Shown: positions 1-8,138, counted from the first letter of the stretch. The stretch is 61,938 nt of DNA from Bradyrhizobium glycinis (GCF_016031655.1 NZ_JACCHQ010000036.1:1-61938); one strand, 5' to 3'. The notes: a model not told the origin generated them from the sequence alone. Made by a program: numbers and translations.

Positions 1-551
1 TGCTGCCGCGGCCCGTCGCTGGTGCGCACCAGCGCGAACATGCGGTTGGCGTGATGGGCGTGCGTGGTCCAAATCTTGGTGCCGTTGATGATGTAGTCGT
101 CGCCGTCGCGCACCGCGCGCGTCTTCAGTGACGACAGGTCGGAGCCGGACCCCGGCTCGGAATAACCCTGGCACCAATAATCCTCGCCGGAGAGAATCCG
201 CGGCAGGTAGAAATTCTTCTGCTCGGGGCTGCCGAAGCCGATGATGACCGGCCCGACCATCTTCACGCCCATCACGTTGACGTTGGGCACGCCGGCGCGG
301 GCGCACTCGGTCTCGAAGATCCAGCGCTGCGCCGGCGTCCAGTCGGGGCCGCCATATTCGACCGGCCAGCCCGGTGCACCCCAGCCGCGGCTGTGCAGCG
401 CGCGCTGCCAGGCCATGCCGACATCAGGGTCGGAGAACACCGATGGCGTCAGCGCCGTCGCGCGCTTCATTTCCTCGGTGAGATTCTTGGCGATGAAGCC
501 GCGCACCTCGCTCTGGAAGGCGCGCTCCTCGGCATTGAACGACAGGTCCAT
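1..551 (-). CDS. acyl-CoA dehydrogenase, N-terminal part (3' end outside window)
   Basis: Flavoprotein that would introduce an alpha,beta double bond into an acyl-CoA. About 183 N-terminal residues are visible, starting MDLSFNAEERAFQSEVRGF. The helical N-terminal domain is followed by the FAD/acyl-CoA-binding middle-domain signature (YSEPGSGSDLSSL) and the beta-domain start (IINGTKIWTTHAHHANRM). The C-terminal half, where the catalytic glutamate usually lies, is beyond the left edge. The start is an ATG 13 bases after the stop of another acyl-CoA dehydrogenase on the same strand. Such adjacent unequal pairs often form alpha2-beta2 heteromeric dehydrogenases (FadE28/FadE29 type); that pairing is inferred here. 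The family call is secure; the substrate is unknown. Confidence 0.93.
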   Translation of the reverse strand, partial: MDLSFNAEERAFQSEVRGFIAKNLTEEMKRATALTPSVFSDPDVGMAWQRALHSRGWGAPGWPVEYGGPDWTPAQRWIFETECARAGVPNVNVMGVKMVGPVIIGFGSPEQKNFYLPRILSGEDYWCQGYSEPGSGSDLSSLKTRAVRDGDDYIINGTKIWTTHAHHANRMFALVRTSDGPRQ

Positions 552-564
552 GATGCGCTCCTTG

Positions 565-1713
565 TCAGGCCGAGATGGCCCTGCGGCCCAGCTCGGCGTG
601 CCGGGCATAGTGATGCGCGCTGCCGCCGAACAGCGTGTCGAAGGCGACGAGCCGCTTGAAATAGGCGCCGACCTCGAGCTCCTCGGTGACGCCCATGCCG
701 CCATGGAGCTGGATCGACTGCTCGCCGACGAAGCGCGCGCATTTTCCGATCTTCGCCTTCGCGCCCGACGCCGCCCGGGCACGCTCGATCGGCGCGCTAT
801 CGGCCTTCAACGCAGCCCGCAGCGCCATTGAGCGCGCCTCGTCGACCTGCATCGCCATGTCGGCGAGGCGGTGACGGATCACCTGGTTGGCCGAGAGCGG
901 CCGGCCGAATTGTTTCCGGATCTTGGTGTAGTCGAGCGTGGTGTCGAGCAGCGTCTGCATGATGCCGACAGCTTCGGCGCCCAGCGCCGCCATGGCGCGA
1001 TCGACCGCCCATTCGATCGCGGGCAGGGCATCGCTGCCGTCGCCGAGCAAGGCGTCCTCCGGCAGATGCGCGTCGCACAGCTCGATGTTGCAGGCACGTC
1101 CGCCGCCGAGACGCGGATAATCGCTGATGACGAGGCCTGTCGTCGTCGCCTGCACGAGGAACAGGCCGATCCGCCCCTGGGGTCCCCGATGATCGTGGAT
1201 ATGGGCGGAGACGATGATCTCGTCGGCGGCATGCCCGTCGAGCACGGCAATCTTGCTGCCGGACAAACGCCAGCCTTGTCCCGTCTTGTTGGCGCTGGTC
1301 GTGACCTTGGCCAGATCGAACCGCGCCGCGCGCTCCGAATGCGCCAAGGCAAGCTTCAGCGATCCGTCCGCCACCTTGGGCAGGCTCGCCTGCTTCTGCT
1401 CGGTGGTGCCGCATCTCGCGATCAGCGCAGCCCCGAGCACGACGGTTGCGATATAAGGCTCCGACACGAGGCCCCGGCCGAAGGCCTCCATCAGGATGCC
1501 GATGTCGACCGCGCCGCCGCCGAGCCCGCCATACTCTTCGGGAAGCGGCAGCGCCAGCCAGCCGAGCTCGGCGAATTGCTTCCAGACGGCCGGGCTGAAG
1601 CCGAGCGGATCGTTCGCCATCTTGCGGCGGTGCTCGGCATCGTAGCTTTCGGCCACGAAGCGCTCCGCGCTCTCGCGCAGCAACTTTTGCTCGTCACTGA
1701 GATTGAGATCCAT
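565..1713 (-). CDS. acyl-CoA dehydrogenase family protein
   Basis: A 382-residue member of the acyl-CoA dehydrogenase family, starting MDLNLSDEQKLLRESAERFV. I chose this ATG over a longer upstream reading because it gives normal family length and an aligned N-terminus, and begins 5 bases after the upstream crotonase-like gene. The C-terminal fold is recognisable (SIQLHGGMGVTEE). At the position of the MCAD catalytic glutamate (YEGT) the protein reads LFGGS, so the canonical base appears absent. That is known in the non-catalytic subunit of heteromeric dehydrogenases. Downstream lies a second dehydrogenase gene, which makes a heteromer plausible. Substrate not determinable from sequence. Confidence 0.92.
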   Translation of the reverse strand: MDLNLSDEQKLLRESAERFVAESYDAEHRRKMANDPLGFSPAVWKQFAELGWLALPLPEEYGGLGGGAVDIGILMEAFGRGLVSEPYIATVVLGAALIARCGTTEQKQASLPKVADGSLKLALAHSERAARFDLAKVTTSANKTGQGWRLSGSKIAVLDGHAADEIIVSAHIHDHRGPQGRIGLFLVQATTTGLVISDYPRLGGGRACNIELCDAHLPEDALLGDGSDALPAIEWAVDRAMAALGAEAVGIMQTLLDTTLDYTKIRKQFGRPLSANQVIRHRLADMAMQVDEARSMALRAALKADSAPIERARAASGAKAKIGKCARFVGEQSIQLHGGMGVTEELEVGAYFKRLVAFDTLFGGSAHHYARHAELGRRAISA

Positions 1714-1718
1714 CGCGT

Positions 1719-2573
1719 CTACTCCGCCGCGGCCGGCGGCTTGCGCACGGACGGATGCAGGCCGGATGGATCGACGATCATGCCGAACTCCTGGAGATTG
1801 TGCGCGTGGCAGAGCTGATGCAGCGCGAAGGCCTGGTCGATCGCGGCCGGCTGACCCATGACGTCGACCGAGCGGTTGACCGCTTCCTTGGTCAGCTTCA
1901 GCGCGAAGGACGGTTTTGTCGCGATCCTTCGTGCCAGCTCCAGCACGCGCGACGACAATTCGGCACGCGGCACGACCTGGTTGACCATGCCGAGCTGGTG
2001 CGCCTCCTCGGCGCTCCAGCTGTCGGCGGTGAACAGGAATTCCTTGGCCTTGCGTGGCCCGAGCTCCCAGGGATGCACGAACCATTCGACGCCGCAGACG
2101 CCCATGGTGACGACGGGATCGCAGAACTGTGCATCATCGCTGGCGACGATGAGGTCGCAGGCCCAGGCCAGCATCAAGCCCCCGGCGATGCATTTGCCGT
2201 GGACCTCGGCAATGGTGGGTTTTGCCAGATTGCGCCAGCGCCGGGTGATCTGGAGATATATTTCCTGCTCGCGCGCGAAGCGTCCGTGCGCGTTCGGCTC
2301 GGCAAAGCCACCCCAATTTCCGATCGGCGGAAAGTCGACGCCGGCCGCGTTCTTGCCGCCGGGACGCAGGTCGTGACCGGAGGAGAAGTGCGGGCCGTTC
2401 CCGGCGAGAATGATCACCTTGACTGCATCGTCCTGCACCGCCGCGTCGAAGGCGGCGTTGAGGTCGTAGGTCATTTGCAGGTTCTGCGCGTTGCGCGCCT
2501 CGGGCCGGTTCATCACGACCCGGACGATCGCCGGCTCAGGCCGCTCCACGAGGATGGTCTCGAACGAGGACAT
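1719..2573 (-). CDS. enoyl-CoA hydratase/isomerase (crotonase) superfamily protein lacking both catalytic glutamates
   Basis: A 284-residue crotonase-fold protein and first gene of a three-gene leftward acyl-CoA operon. The ATG is preceded by a strong AGGGGG ribosome-binding site. The oxyanion-hole segments are present (SSGHDL near residues 64-69; IAGGL near 129-133). The two acid/base glutamates of true hydratases align with Met134 (in GGLMLAWACD) and Val154 (in DPVVTMG). It is therefore unlikely to hydrate enoyl-CoA by the standard mechanism; another crotonase-family reaction on an acyl-CoA, such as hydrolysis or isomerisation, is more plausible. Context with two acyl-CoA dehydrogenases points to a beta-oxidation-like route. 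Confidence 0.88.
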   Translation of the reverse strand: MSSFETILVERPEPAIVRVVMNRPEARNAQNLQMTYDLNAAFDAAVQDDAVKVIILAGNGPHFSSGHDLRPGGKNAAGVDFPPIGNWGGFAEPNAHGRFAREQEIYLQITRRWRNLAKPTIAEVHGKCIAGGLMLAWACDLIVASDDAQFCDPVVTMGVCGVEWFVHPWELGPRKAKEFLFTADSWSAEEAHQLGMVNQVVPRAELSSRVLELARRIATKPSFALKLTKEAVNRSVDVMGQPAAIDQAFALHQLCHAHNLQEFGMIVDPSGLHPSVRKPPAAAE

Positions 2574-2679
2574 CGCGTTCCCCCTGGTGTTTCCGCTTTT
2601 GTTTTGCCGGAGTTGACTATGTCGGCCTGCGATAGGCAAGAGGCTTGCGTCAGCCGGCTGGCGCGCCCCATTGGCCGCA

Positions 2680-2773
2680 GTCATTCCGGGATGGTCCGAA
2701 GGACCAGACCCGGAATCTCGAGATTCTCGGGTGCGCAATGCGCACCATAGTTCGCTTCGCGCCCCGGAATGAC
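2680..2773. repeat. dispersed palindromic intergenic repeat (family C)
   Basis: Starts TCATTCCGGGATGGTCC and ends CGCCCCGGAATGAC, with an internal self-complementary GGTGCGCAATGCGCACC core. A second copy lies at 38066-38167. It occupies the divergent intergenic space between the crotonase-like gene and the LemA gene. Outer ends are complementary, so the transcript would fold into a hairpin. Confidence 0.75.
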
Positions 2774-2840
2774 GCGGGAAGCTGGCATCGTGTGATCGCT
2801 ATCTGATATTGAATCACAGGATTCCACCGGGAGAAATTTG

Positions 2841-3449
2841 ATGCGCAAGATCCTGACCGTGCTGGCCGCCCTGGCCTCGCTGAGCCTGACCAATTGCGGC
2901 TACAACGCGATCCAGAGCGAGGACGAGCAGATCAAGGCCAATTGGTCCGAGGTCGTGAACCAATATCAGCGCCGCGCCGACCTCGTGCCTAATCTCGTCA
3001 ACTCGGTGAGGGGCTTTGCCCAGCAGGAGAAGGACGTGCTGCTCGGCGTCACCAATGCGCGGGCCAAGGTCGGCAGCATCCAGGCAACGCCGGAGGTGCT
3101 GAACGATCCCGCCGCGTTCCAGAAATTCCAGGCCGCCCAGAGCGAGCTCTCCAGCGCGCTGTCGCGCCTCCTGGTCGTCACCGAGAACTATCCGCAGCTG
3201 AAGTCCGATGCCTTGTTCAAGGACCTGATGTCGCAGCTCGAGGGCACCGAGAACCGCATCACGGTGGCGCGCAACCGCTACATCAAGGCGGTGCAGGAGT
3301 ATAACGTCACCATCCGCTCGTTCCCGACCAATCTCACCGCGATGGCGTTCGGTTACAAGGAGAAGCCGAACTTCTCGGTCGAGAACGAGAAGGCGATCTC
3401 GACTGCCCCGAAGGTGGATTTCAACCCGGCACCGGCGCCGTCCAAGTAG
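2841..3449 (+). CDS. lemA: LemA family protein
   Basis: A 202-residue LemA-family protein. An N-terminal hydrophobic signal (ILTVLAALASLSLTNC) ends in a cysteine that could be lipidated, although Asn before the Cys is not a standard lipobox. The long helical LemA core follows, with the typical RRADLVPNLVNSVRGFAQQE motif and a conserved FPTNLTAMAFGYKE region near the C-terminus. A TTG lies directly before the ATG; ATG is preferred, 5 bases after GGGAGA. It is followed by two TPM-domain genes, the usual LemA partner arrangement. It probably acts at the cell envelope; biochemical role of the family is unresolved. Confidence 0.93.
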   Translation: MRKILTVLAALASLSLTNCGYNAIQSEDEQIKANWSEVVNQYQRRADLVPNLVNSVRGFAQQEKDVLLGVTNARAKVGSIQATPEVLNDPAAFQKFQAAQSELSSALSRLLVVTENYPQLKSDALFKDLMSQLEGTENRITVARNRYIKAVQEYNVTIRSFPTNLTAMAFGYKEKPNFSVENEKAISTAPKVDFNPAPAPSK

Positions 3450-3485
3450 CTGCGTTCGGCTCCGATGCGCGTCCCACCCACCACT

Positions 3486-3588
3486 GTCATTCCCCGCGAA
3501 AGCGGGGAATCCAATACGCCGCGGCTTCTCCGTATCCCGCCGGCGTCTCTGGAATACTGGATCGCCCGGTCGAGCCGGGCGATGACAG
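3486..3588. repeat. dispersed palindromic repeat (family E) overlapping the upstream region of the TPM gene
   Basis: Begins GTCATTCCCCGCGAAAGCGG with a short internal hairpin (CCCCGC/GCGGGG) and ends GGGCGATGACAG, where ATCGCCCGG pairs with CCGGGCGAT. The right end supplies the ATG chosen for the next gene, so gene and repeat share bases. Confidence 0.6.
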
Positions 3589-4484
3589 CGAGTGTGTGGT
3601 GCGCGATCATCATTGCAGCACTCCTCCTCACCTTTGTCATTCCCACCCACGCCGACGTCGCCGTCCCCCAGCTCACCGGCCGCGTCGTCGATCAGACCGG
3701 CACGCTCTCAAGCAGCGACATCGCCACGCTCACGCAAAAGCTCCGCGATTTCGAGAACCGCAAGGGCAGCCAGATCGCCGTCCTGATCGTCCCGACCACA
3801 CAGCCGGAGACCATCGAGCAGTTCTCGATCCGGGTCGCGGAGGCCTGGAAGGTCGGCCGCAAGAAGGTCGACGACGGCGCGATCCTGGTCGTCGCCAAGA
3901 GCGACCGGCATTTGCGCATCGAGGTCGGCTATGGTCTCGAAGGCGTGCTCACCGACGTCACCTCTCGGCGCATCATCGACGAGGATATCACGCCGAAGTT
4001 CAGGAGCGGCGATTTCGCCGCGGGCATCAGCGCAGGCATCGACCGCATGATGCGGGTGATCGACGGCGAGCCGCTGCCGTCGCCCTCGCGCAGCGTCAAC
4101 TTCGCCCACAATCTGGACGATCTCGCGCCGGTGTTTGCGGTGGCGCTGTTCGCTTCGATCGGCGTCGGCGGGTTCTTCCGCGCGATCCTGGGGCGGCTGC
4201 TCGGATCATTGGTGACCGGGGGCATCATCGCGGCAATAACCTGGCTCATTCTCGGCTCCGCGGCGCTCGCGGCGGCTGTCGGCATCCTCGGCTTCATCGT
4301 CGGATTCATCGCCGATCTGTTTTCGGCGATCACGCCCGGCACCGGCCGCTCGCATGGCGGCTCGTGGTCGAGCGGCTCCTCGGGCGGCTGGAGCAGCGGA
4401 TCGTCGAGCAGCAGTGATAGCGACAGCAGCTTCAGCGGCGGCGGGGGCAGTTTTGGTGGCGGCGGCGCCTCAGGGAGCTGGTAG
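3582..4484 (+). CDS. TPM domain (YgcG-type) membrane protein
   Basis: About 300 residues with an N-terminal signal or anchor (CAIIIAALLLTFVIPTHA), an extracytoplasmic TPM domain (VVDQTGTLSSSDIATLTQKL through GDFAAGISAGIDRMM), two hydrophobic segments (near residues 175-245) and a Ser/Gly-rich tail ending GGGGASGSW. This is the usual layout of TPM_phosphatase/YgcG proteins that pair with LemA. The frame is open upstream to 3465 but those codons lie in a palindromic repeat, so I take the ATG at 3582 next to the signal sequence. The Gly/Ser tail may aid surface retention. Second gene of the LemA-TPM-TPM operon. Confidence 0.88.
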   Translation: MTASVWCAIIIAALLLTFVIPTHADVAVPQLTGRVVDQTGTLSSSDIATLTQKLRDFENRKGSQIAVLIVPTTQPETIEQFSIRVAEAWKVGRKKVDDGAILVVAKSDRHLRIEVGYGLEGVLTDVTSRRIIDEDITPKFRSGDFAAGISAGIDRMMRVIDGEPLPSPSRSVNFAHNLDDLAPVFAVALFASIGVGGFFRAILGRLLGSLVTGGIIAAITWLILGSAALAAAVGILGFIVGFIADLFSAITPGTGRSHGGSWSSGSSGGWSSGSSSSSDSDSSFSGGGGSFGGGGASGSW

Positions 4485-4489
4485 CGGTC

Positions 4490-4987
4490 ATGAGCATCAA
4501 GCGCATTGCCAGACATCTCGTGCAGCATCATTGGCGGGCCAAGCAGATTTTCCCGCCAGCGGTGCTCGACCGCATCGAGCAGGCGATCAAGCGCGGCGAA
4601 GCCACCCATTCCGGCCAGGTCCGTTTCGTCGTCGAAGGCGCGCTCGACGGCCGTCCGCTGTTCCGCAACCAGCCGGCCCGCGCGCGCGCGCTCGACGTGT
4701 TCTCGCATCTGCGCATCTGGGACACCGCCCATAACAATGGCGTTCTGATCTATCTCCTGCTCGCCGACCGCGACGTCGAGATCATCGCCGATCGCGGCAT
4801 CGACGCGAAGGTCGGCGCGGAGGGTTGGGAGACGATCTGCCGCGCGATGGAGGCCGAGTTCAGATCGGGCCGGTTCGAACGCGGCGTGATCAATGGCATC
4901 GATGCCGTGTCGCGGGAGCTGGCAAAGCATTTTCCGAAGCAGGGGCCACATGCGAACGAGCTGCCGGATGCTCCGGTCGTGATGTGA
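4490..4987 (+). CDS. TPM domain protein, small cytoplasmic type
   Basis: A 165-residue protein five bases after the preceding TPM gene, so probably co-transcribed and co-translated. It carries a shorter TPM domain (residues about 20-145) with the family's IWDTAHNNGVLIYLLLADRD and ERGVINGIDAVSRELAKHFP segments. It has no signal peptide or membrane span, unlike its neighbour. The LemA/large TPM/small TPM trio recurs in proteobacteria; its job is thought to concern the envelope, but the exact reaction is unknown. Confidence 0.9.
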   Translation: MSIKRIARHLVQHHWRAKQIFPPAVLDRIEQAIKRGEATHSGQVRFVVEGALDGRPLFRNQPARARALDVFSHLRIWDTAHNNGVLIYLLLADRDVEIIADRGIDAKVGAEGWETICRAMEAEFRSGRFERGVINGIDAVSRELAKHFPKQGPHANELPDAPVVM

Positions 4988-5011
4988 ATGTGTGGCCGAT
5001 CATCCACACGC

Positions 5012-5091
5012 CGTCATTGCGAGCGTAGCGAAGCAATCCAGACTGCATCCGCGGAGGGATTCTGGATTGCTTCGCTACGCTCGCAATGACG
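5012..5091. repeat. 80-bp perfect-ended inverted repeat (family A)
   Basis: Left arm CGTCATTGCGAGCGTAGCGA continuing AGCAATCCA; right arm is its reverse complement ending CTACGCTCGCAATGACG. Spacer about 22 bases. Other copies: 9170-9250, 30537-30623, 34960-35046, 48681-48766. All lie between genes, usually directly after a stop codon. The gap to the next gene (5092-5358) has no coding sequence; a tRNA-like hairpin at 5132-5185 is discussed in the findings. Confidence 0.9.
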
Positions 5092-5358
5092 ACATTGATG
5101 CGGCACGCCCAACTCCCTGACCGTCACCTGAGGTGGCCGCTTTCTCAGCGGGCTTGAAGAGCGGCGGTCTTACCATTCCGCCACCGTTCATCTTCCCTCG
5201 ATTACGAATTGTTTCACGCCCGCCACACCGGTTCCACTTTCCCGGCCCAATTCGGGCCCCGATGAATTCCTAAAATTTCGGTAAGCGGGTCCCGAGGTAA
5301 GGATTTCGCAAGCAATGAAAGTTACCAAAAGGTCAACTGAGACTGGAGTATTTGAGCC

Positions 5359-6405
5359 GTGAGCGAACCAATGTCCGAGCAGGCTGCCCAGGACCCCGCT
5401 GCTGTCGACGCCGCGGCGCTGCAGGCCATCGAGGCTGCCGCCGGTATCGAGGCCCCCTCGATCGCCCCCGACCACGAAGCGCCGCCCAAGCCCGATCCGG
5501 TCAAGCCGGATCCGGTCAAGGCGGACGCCCCGAAGGTGGAGCCGCCGCGGATCGAGGTGCCGAAGTTTGAGGCCAAGACTGAGGCCAAGTCTGAGACCAA
5601 GACTGAGGCCAAGACCGAGGCAAAGGCTGAGCCGAAGCACGGCAAGCTCCTCGTCATGCCGCCCGCCGACCGCGCCTGGGAGCGCGAGGAGTTCGCTCCG
5701 CATGGGAAGACGGACGAGTCGCGCGAGGCCGGCAGCAAGCGGCGGCTGTCGGCGATGGCCGCGGTGGTGGCGATTGCCGCCAGCGTCGGCGCGATCAGCG
5801 GCGCGCTCGCGACCGCGGGAATGATGCATTTCGCCGCACCCGCTCCGGCCCCGGTCCAGGTCGCCGATACCAGCGCGCTGGATGCCTCGGTCGCGCGGAT
5901 CGATGCCGACCTCGTCGCACTGAAGGCCAATGTCGAGCAGAGCTCGAAGACCGGTCTCACCCAGTTCAACCGGGCCAACGACCGGCTGGACAAGCTCGAG
6001 AAGGCGCAGGCCGAGCCGCTGGCCAGGATCGCAAAGCTGTCCGAGACGGTCGACAAGCTCCGCACCACGCCGCCCGCCGCGCCCGCGCAGGCCGCAGCAG
6101 CGGTGCCCAAGGAGACCACCAGCTCGATCGCGCCGGCCCAGACCCAGACCCAAGTCGCGACCGCGGCGGCCGCACCGGCCCCGGCGCCCGCAGCTCCCAA
6201 GACCGAAGTCGGACGTCTGCCGACGATCGAAGGTTGGCGGCTGCGCAACGCCAGCAACGGCGGCGCGCTGATCGAGGGCCGCGACGGCCTCTACGAGGTC
6301 TATCCCGGCGACCCGATCCCCGGCGTCGGCCGTGTCGATGCGATCCGCCGTCAGGATGGCCGCTGGGTGGTCGTCACCTCAAGGGGGCTGATCGTCGGAC
6401 GCTGA
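5359..6405 (+). CDS. membrane-anchored hypothetical protein with Lys/Glu-rich N-terminus
   Basis: A 348-residue protein of unknown function. Layout: cytoplasmic Pro/Lys/Glu-rich tail with tandem tetrapeptides (EAKT, EAKS, ETKT, EAKT, EAKA at about residues 71-90), one transmembrane helix (LSAMAAVVAIAASVGAISGA, about 130-155), a predicted coiled coil (about 170-240), an Ala/Pro linker and a conserved C-terminal domain (EGWRLRNASNGGALIEGRDG to the end). A GTG start is chosen because GGAG lies 10 bases upstream; an internal ATG four codons later is the alternative. Probably an inner-membrane protein with a periplasmic C-terminus. A rho-independent terminator follows. Confidence 0.82.
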   Translation: MSEPMSEQAAQDPAAVDAAALQAIEAAAGIEAPSIAPDHEAPPKPDPVKPDPVKADAPKVEPPRIEVPKFEAKTEAKSETKTEAKTEAKAEPKHGKLLVMPPADRAWEREEFAPHGKTDESREAGSKRRLSAMAAVVAIAASVGAISGALATAGMMHFAAPAPAPVQVADTSALDASVARIDADLVALKANVEQSSKTGLTQFNRANDRLDKLEKAQAEPLARIAKLSETVDKLRTTPPAAPAQAAAAVPKETTSSIAPAQTQTQVATAAAAPAPAPAAPKTEVGRLPTIEGWRLRNASNGGALIEGRDGLYEVYPGDPIPGVGRVDAIRRQDGRWVVVTSRGLIVGR

Positions 6406-6429
6406 GCGTCCGATATCCGACTTTCGAAG

Positions 6430-6461
6430 AGGCGCTTCACCACGATGTGAGGCGCCTTTTC
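6430..6461 (+). terminator. rho-independent terminator
   Basis: Stem AGGCGCTTCAC / GTGAGGCGCCT with one G-T wobble, a 6-base loop, then TTTT. It lies 25 bases after the stop of the membrane protein at 5359-6405. Confidence 0.85.
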
Positions 6462-6498
6462 GCTTGAATAGGCACGCTTGCACGGTGTTACCTCAGGC

Positions 6499-8037
6499 AT
6501 GGGCCGCGCCTTGCGAATTCTCGTTGCTGCCGCCGCATTGCTGGGCGGTGTCGTTTCGCTCTTCGCAGCGGAGAGCACTGCGCTGACGCGCGGCACCGCG
6601 ATCACCGATCCCGCTCTCCTGCGCAAGCTCGACCAGAACGACACGCTGACGATATCGCGTCTTTTGGCGCCGGAGCGGAATTCGGGCGTCCTGCTCACGA
6701 CCGAGCTGATGTTCGCCTCGCTGCCGCAGCTAAAAGACATTCTACCCGCGATCGATGCGGAATTCGACCGCTATATCGCGTGGTACAAGGCGACCTATCC
6801 GGGCGAGACCATCGGCGTCGGCGAGGGTTTCGACGCGCAATTGTTCGATCTGGCCAATCTGAAATCGCGCGAGGCGCGCTTCGTGCTGGCCGGCATCGTC
6901 AATCGCATGGACCGTGCCTATGTCGCGGAAGAGTCCTGCGGCGAGATCCGGCTGATCTTTCGTCTGGCGCGGTTCGATCGCGGGCGGGATGGTGGCAAGA
7001 CCGCAACGCGCCTGCCGATGACATTCAACCTCGTGATGAAGGCGCGCGATGCGCGCCAGACGGATGCGAACGGCAAGCCAATCAGCTGCGCCGAGATCGC
7101 GCGGCGATGGCTCGACAATGGCGACTGGCAGGGCTTGATCGGCAGCCGCTTCCTGCCTGACGACGCCATGCTCGACCGCATCGAGACCAACATCCAGGTC
7201 TCGGTCGCGCCGAAATCGGCGCTGCACGATTTTCGCTCCGACTATCTTCTCAAGGTGTTCAAGTACGACGCCGCCACCAGGACGTTCGAGGAATCCACGC
7301 TGGAGAACCAGATCGACCGCGACCGCATTCTTGCCGACGGCGCGCTGCGGCGCGACTTCAAGGCATGGCTGCTCGCGCCGGAGAACTTGCGCGCGTTCGA
7401 TCGCGGCACGGTGCTGATCCCGGAGAAATTCCTGGCCAAGGCCGCAATTGTGCCGACCCCCGCCGGCCTCGACGCCTCGACGTTGCAGCCGGAGTTCGGC
7501 TTGATGCAGGGGGAGGGCAAAGGCGATCCCGTCTTCACCGATAATGACGTGGTCGGCGCGCTGAAGCAGGCGGCGGCACGCGCCCTCGACATGCAGAACA
7601 TCCGTTCGGTCGCGGGCTTCCAGCGCCGTCTCAACGACATCACCTGCGCCGGCTGTCACCAGACCCGCGGCATCGGCGGTTTCCATTTCCCGGGCGTCGA
7701 TTGGCTCGCTGATAAGCCGTCCAATTCCACCATCGTGGCGGCCTCGCCGCACTTCTTCGGCGACCAGCTCCGCCGCCGCGACATCCTGACTGCGTTCGCG
7801 GCGGGAAAAAGCCCTGATTTCTCACGCGGATTTGCCGGCCGGCCGCAGACCCGCGGCAGAAGCGAGCTGGCCGGCAGCGAATATCAGGACGGCTGGGGAG
7901 CGCATTGTTCCCTGCAAGATCCGGGATCGGGAACGCCGGACAGGAGTTTTACGTCATGGAGCTGTGCCAACGGTTTGACCTGCCAGGCCGCCACGGCCTC
8001 GCGCCGCATCGGCATGTGCTTCATCAAGACGCGTTAG
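6499..8037 (+). CDS. secreted protein with single c-type heme motif
   Basis: About 512 residues with a signal peptide (ILVAAAALLGGVVSLFAAES). The central region (IVNRMDRAYVAEESCGEIRL) is not one I can name. A single CAGCH heme-attachment motif is at residues 383-387, in a segment reading ITCAGCHQTRGIGGFHF, and the C-terminal 50 residues hold four more cysteines. Likely a periplasmic monoheme protein, perhaps an electron-transfer or oxidase accessory protein; substrate unknown. ATG at 6499 is taken rather than the in-frame TTG at 6478 because the signal peptide starts there. It stands alone between a terminator and a small membrane protein gene. Confidence 0.8.
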   Translation: MGRALRILVAAAALLGGVVSLFAAESTALTRGTAITDPALLRKLDQNDTLTISRLLAPERNSGVLLTTELMFASLPQLKDILPAIDAEFDRYIAWYKATYPGETIGVGEGFDAQLFDLANLKSREARFVLAGIVNRMDRAYVAEESCGEIRLIFRLARFDRGRDGGKTATRLPMTFNLVMKARDARQTDANGKPISCAEIARRWLDNGDWQGLIGSRFLPDDAMLDRIETNIQVSVAPKSALHDFRSDYLLKVFKYDAATRTFEESTLENQIDRDRILADGALRRDFKAWLLAPENLRAFDRGTVLIPEKFLAKAAIVPTPAGLDASTLQPEFGLMQGEGKGDPVFTDNDVVGALKQAAARALDMQNIRSVAGFQRRLNDITCAGCHQTRGIGGFHFPGVDWLADKPSNSTIVAASPHFFGDQLRRRDILTAFAAGKSPDFSRGFAGRPQTRGRSELAGSEYQDGWGAHCSLQDPGSGTPDRSFTSWSCANGLTCQAATASRRIGMCFIKTR

Positions 8038-8041
8038 CGCG

Positions 8042-8109
8042 TGATCCGGACCCGGAGGGCCGCGCTAGCGCAAAGTGTGCAGCGGTTTTCCGAAAAGATC
8101 ACGCGCAAA
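8042..8109. repeat. dispersed repeat (family D)
   Basis: GTGATCCGGACCCGGAGGGC, then AGCGGTTTTCCGAAAAGATC and ACGCGCAAA. A copy with the same core lies at 25194-25297. The GTGATC and GATCAC ends are complementary. Confidence 0.7.
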
Positions 8110-8138
8110 ATAGAGCCAACAAGCGATTTGGATGACCC

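Noticed and set aside
5012..5091. CRISPR array or insertion-sequence ends
   Set aside because: The palindromes are single elements scattered over tens of kilobases with no spacers, no adjacent transposase and no target-site duplication that I can see.
5132..5185. A tRNA gene on the minus strand
   Set aside because: Only D-arm-like and partial anticodon-like pieces exist; no T-arm, no acceptor stem of seven pairs and no CCA. Kept as a low-interest finding.
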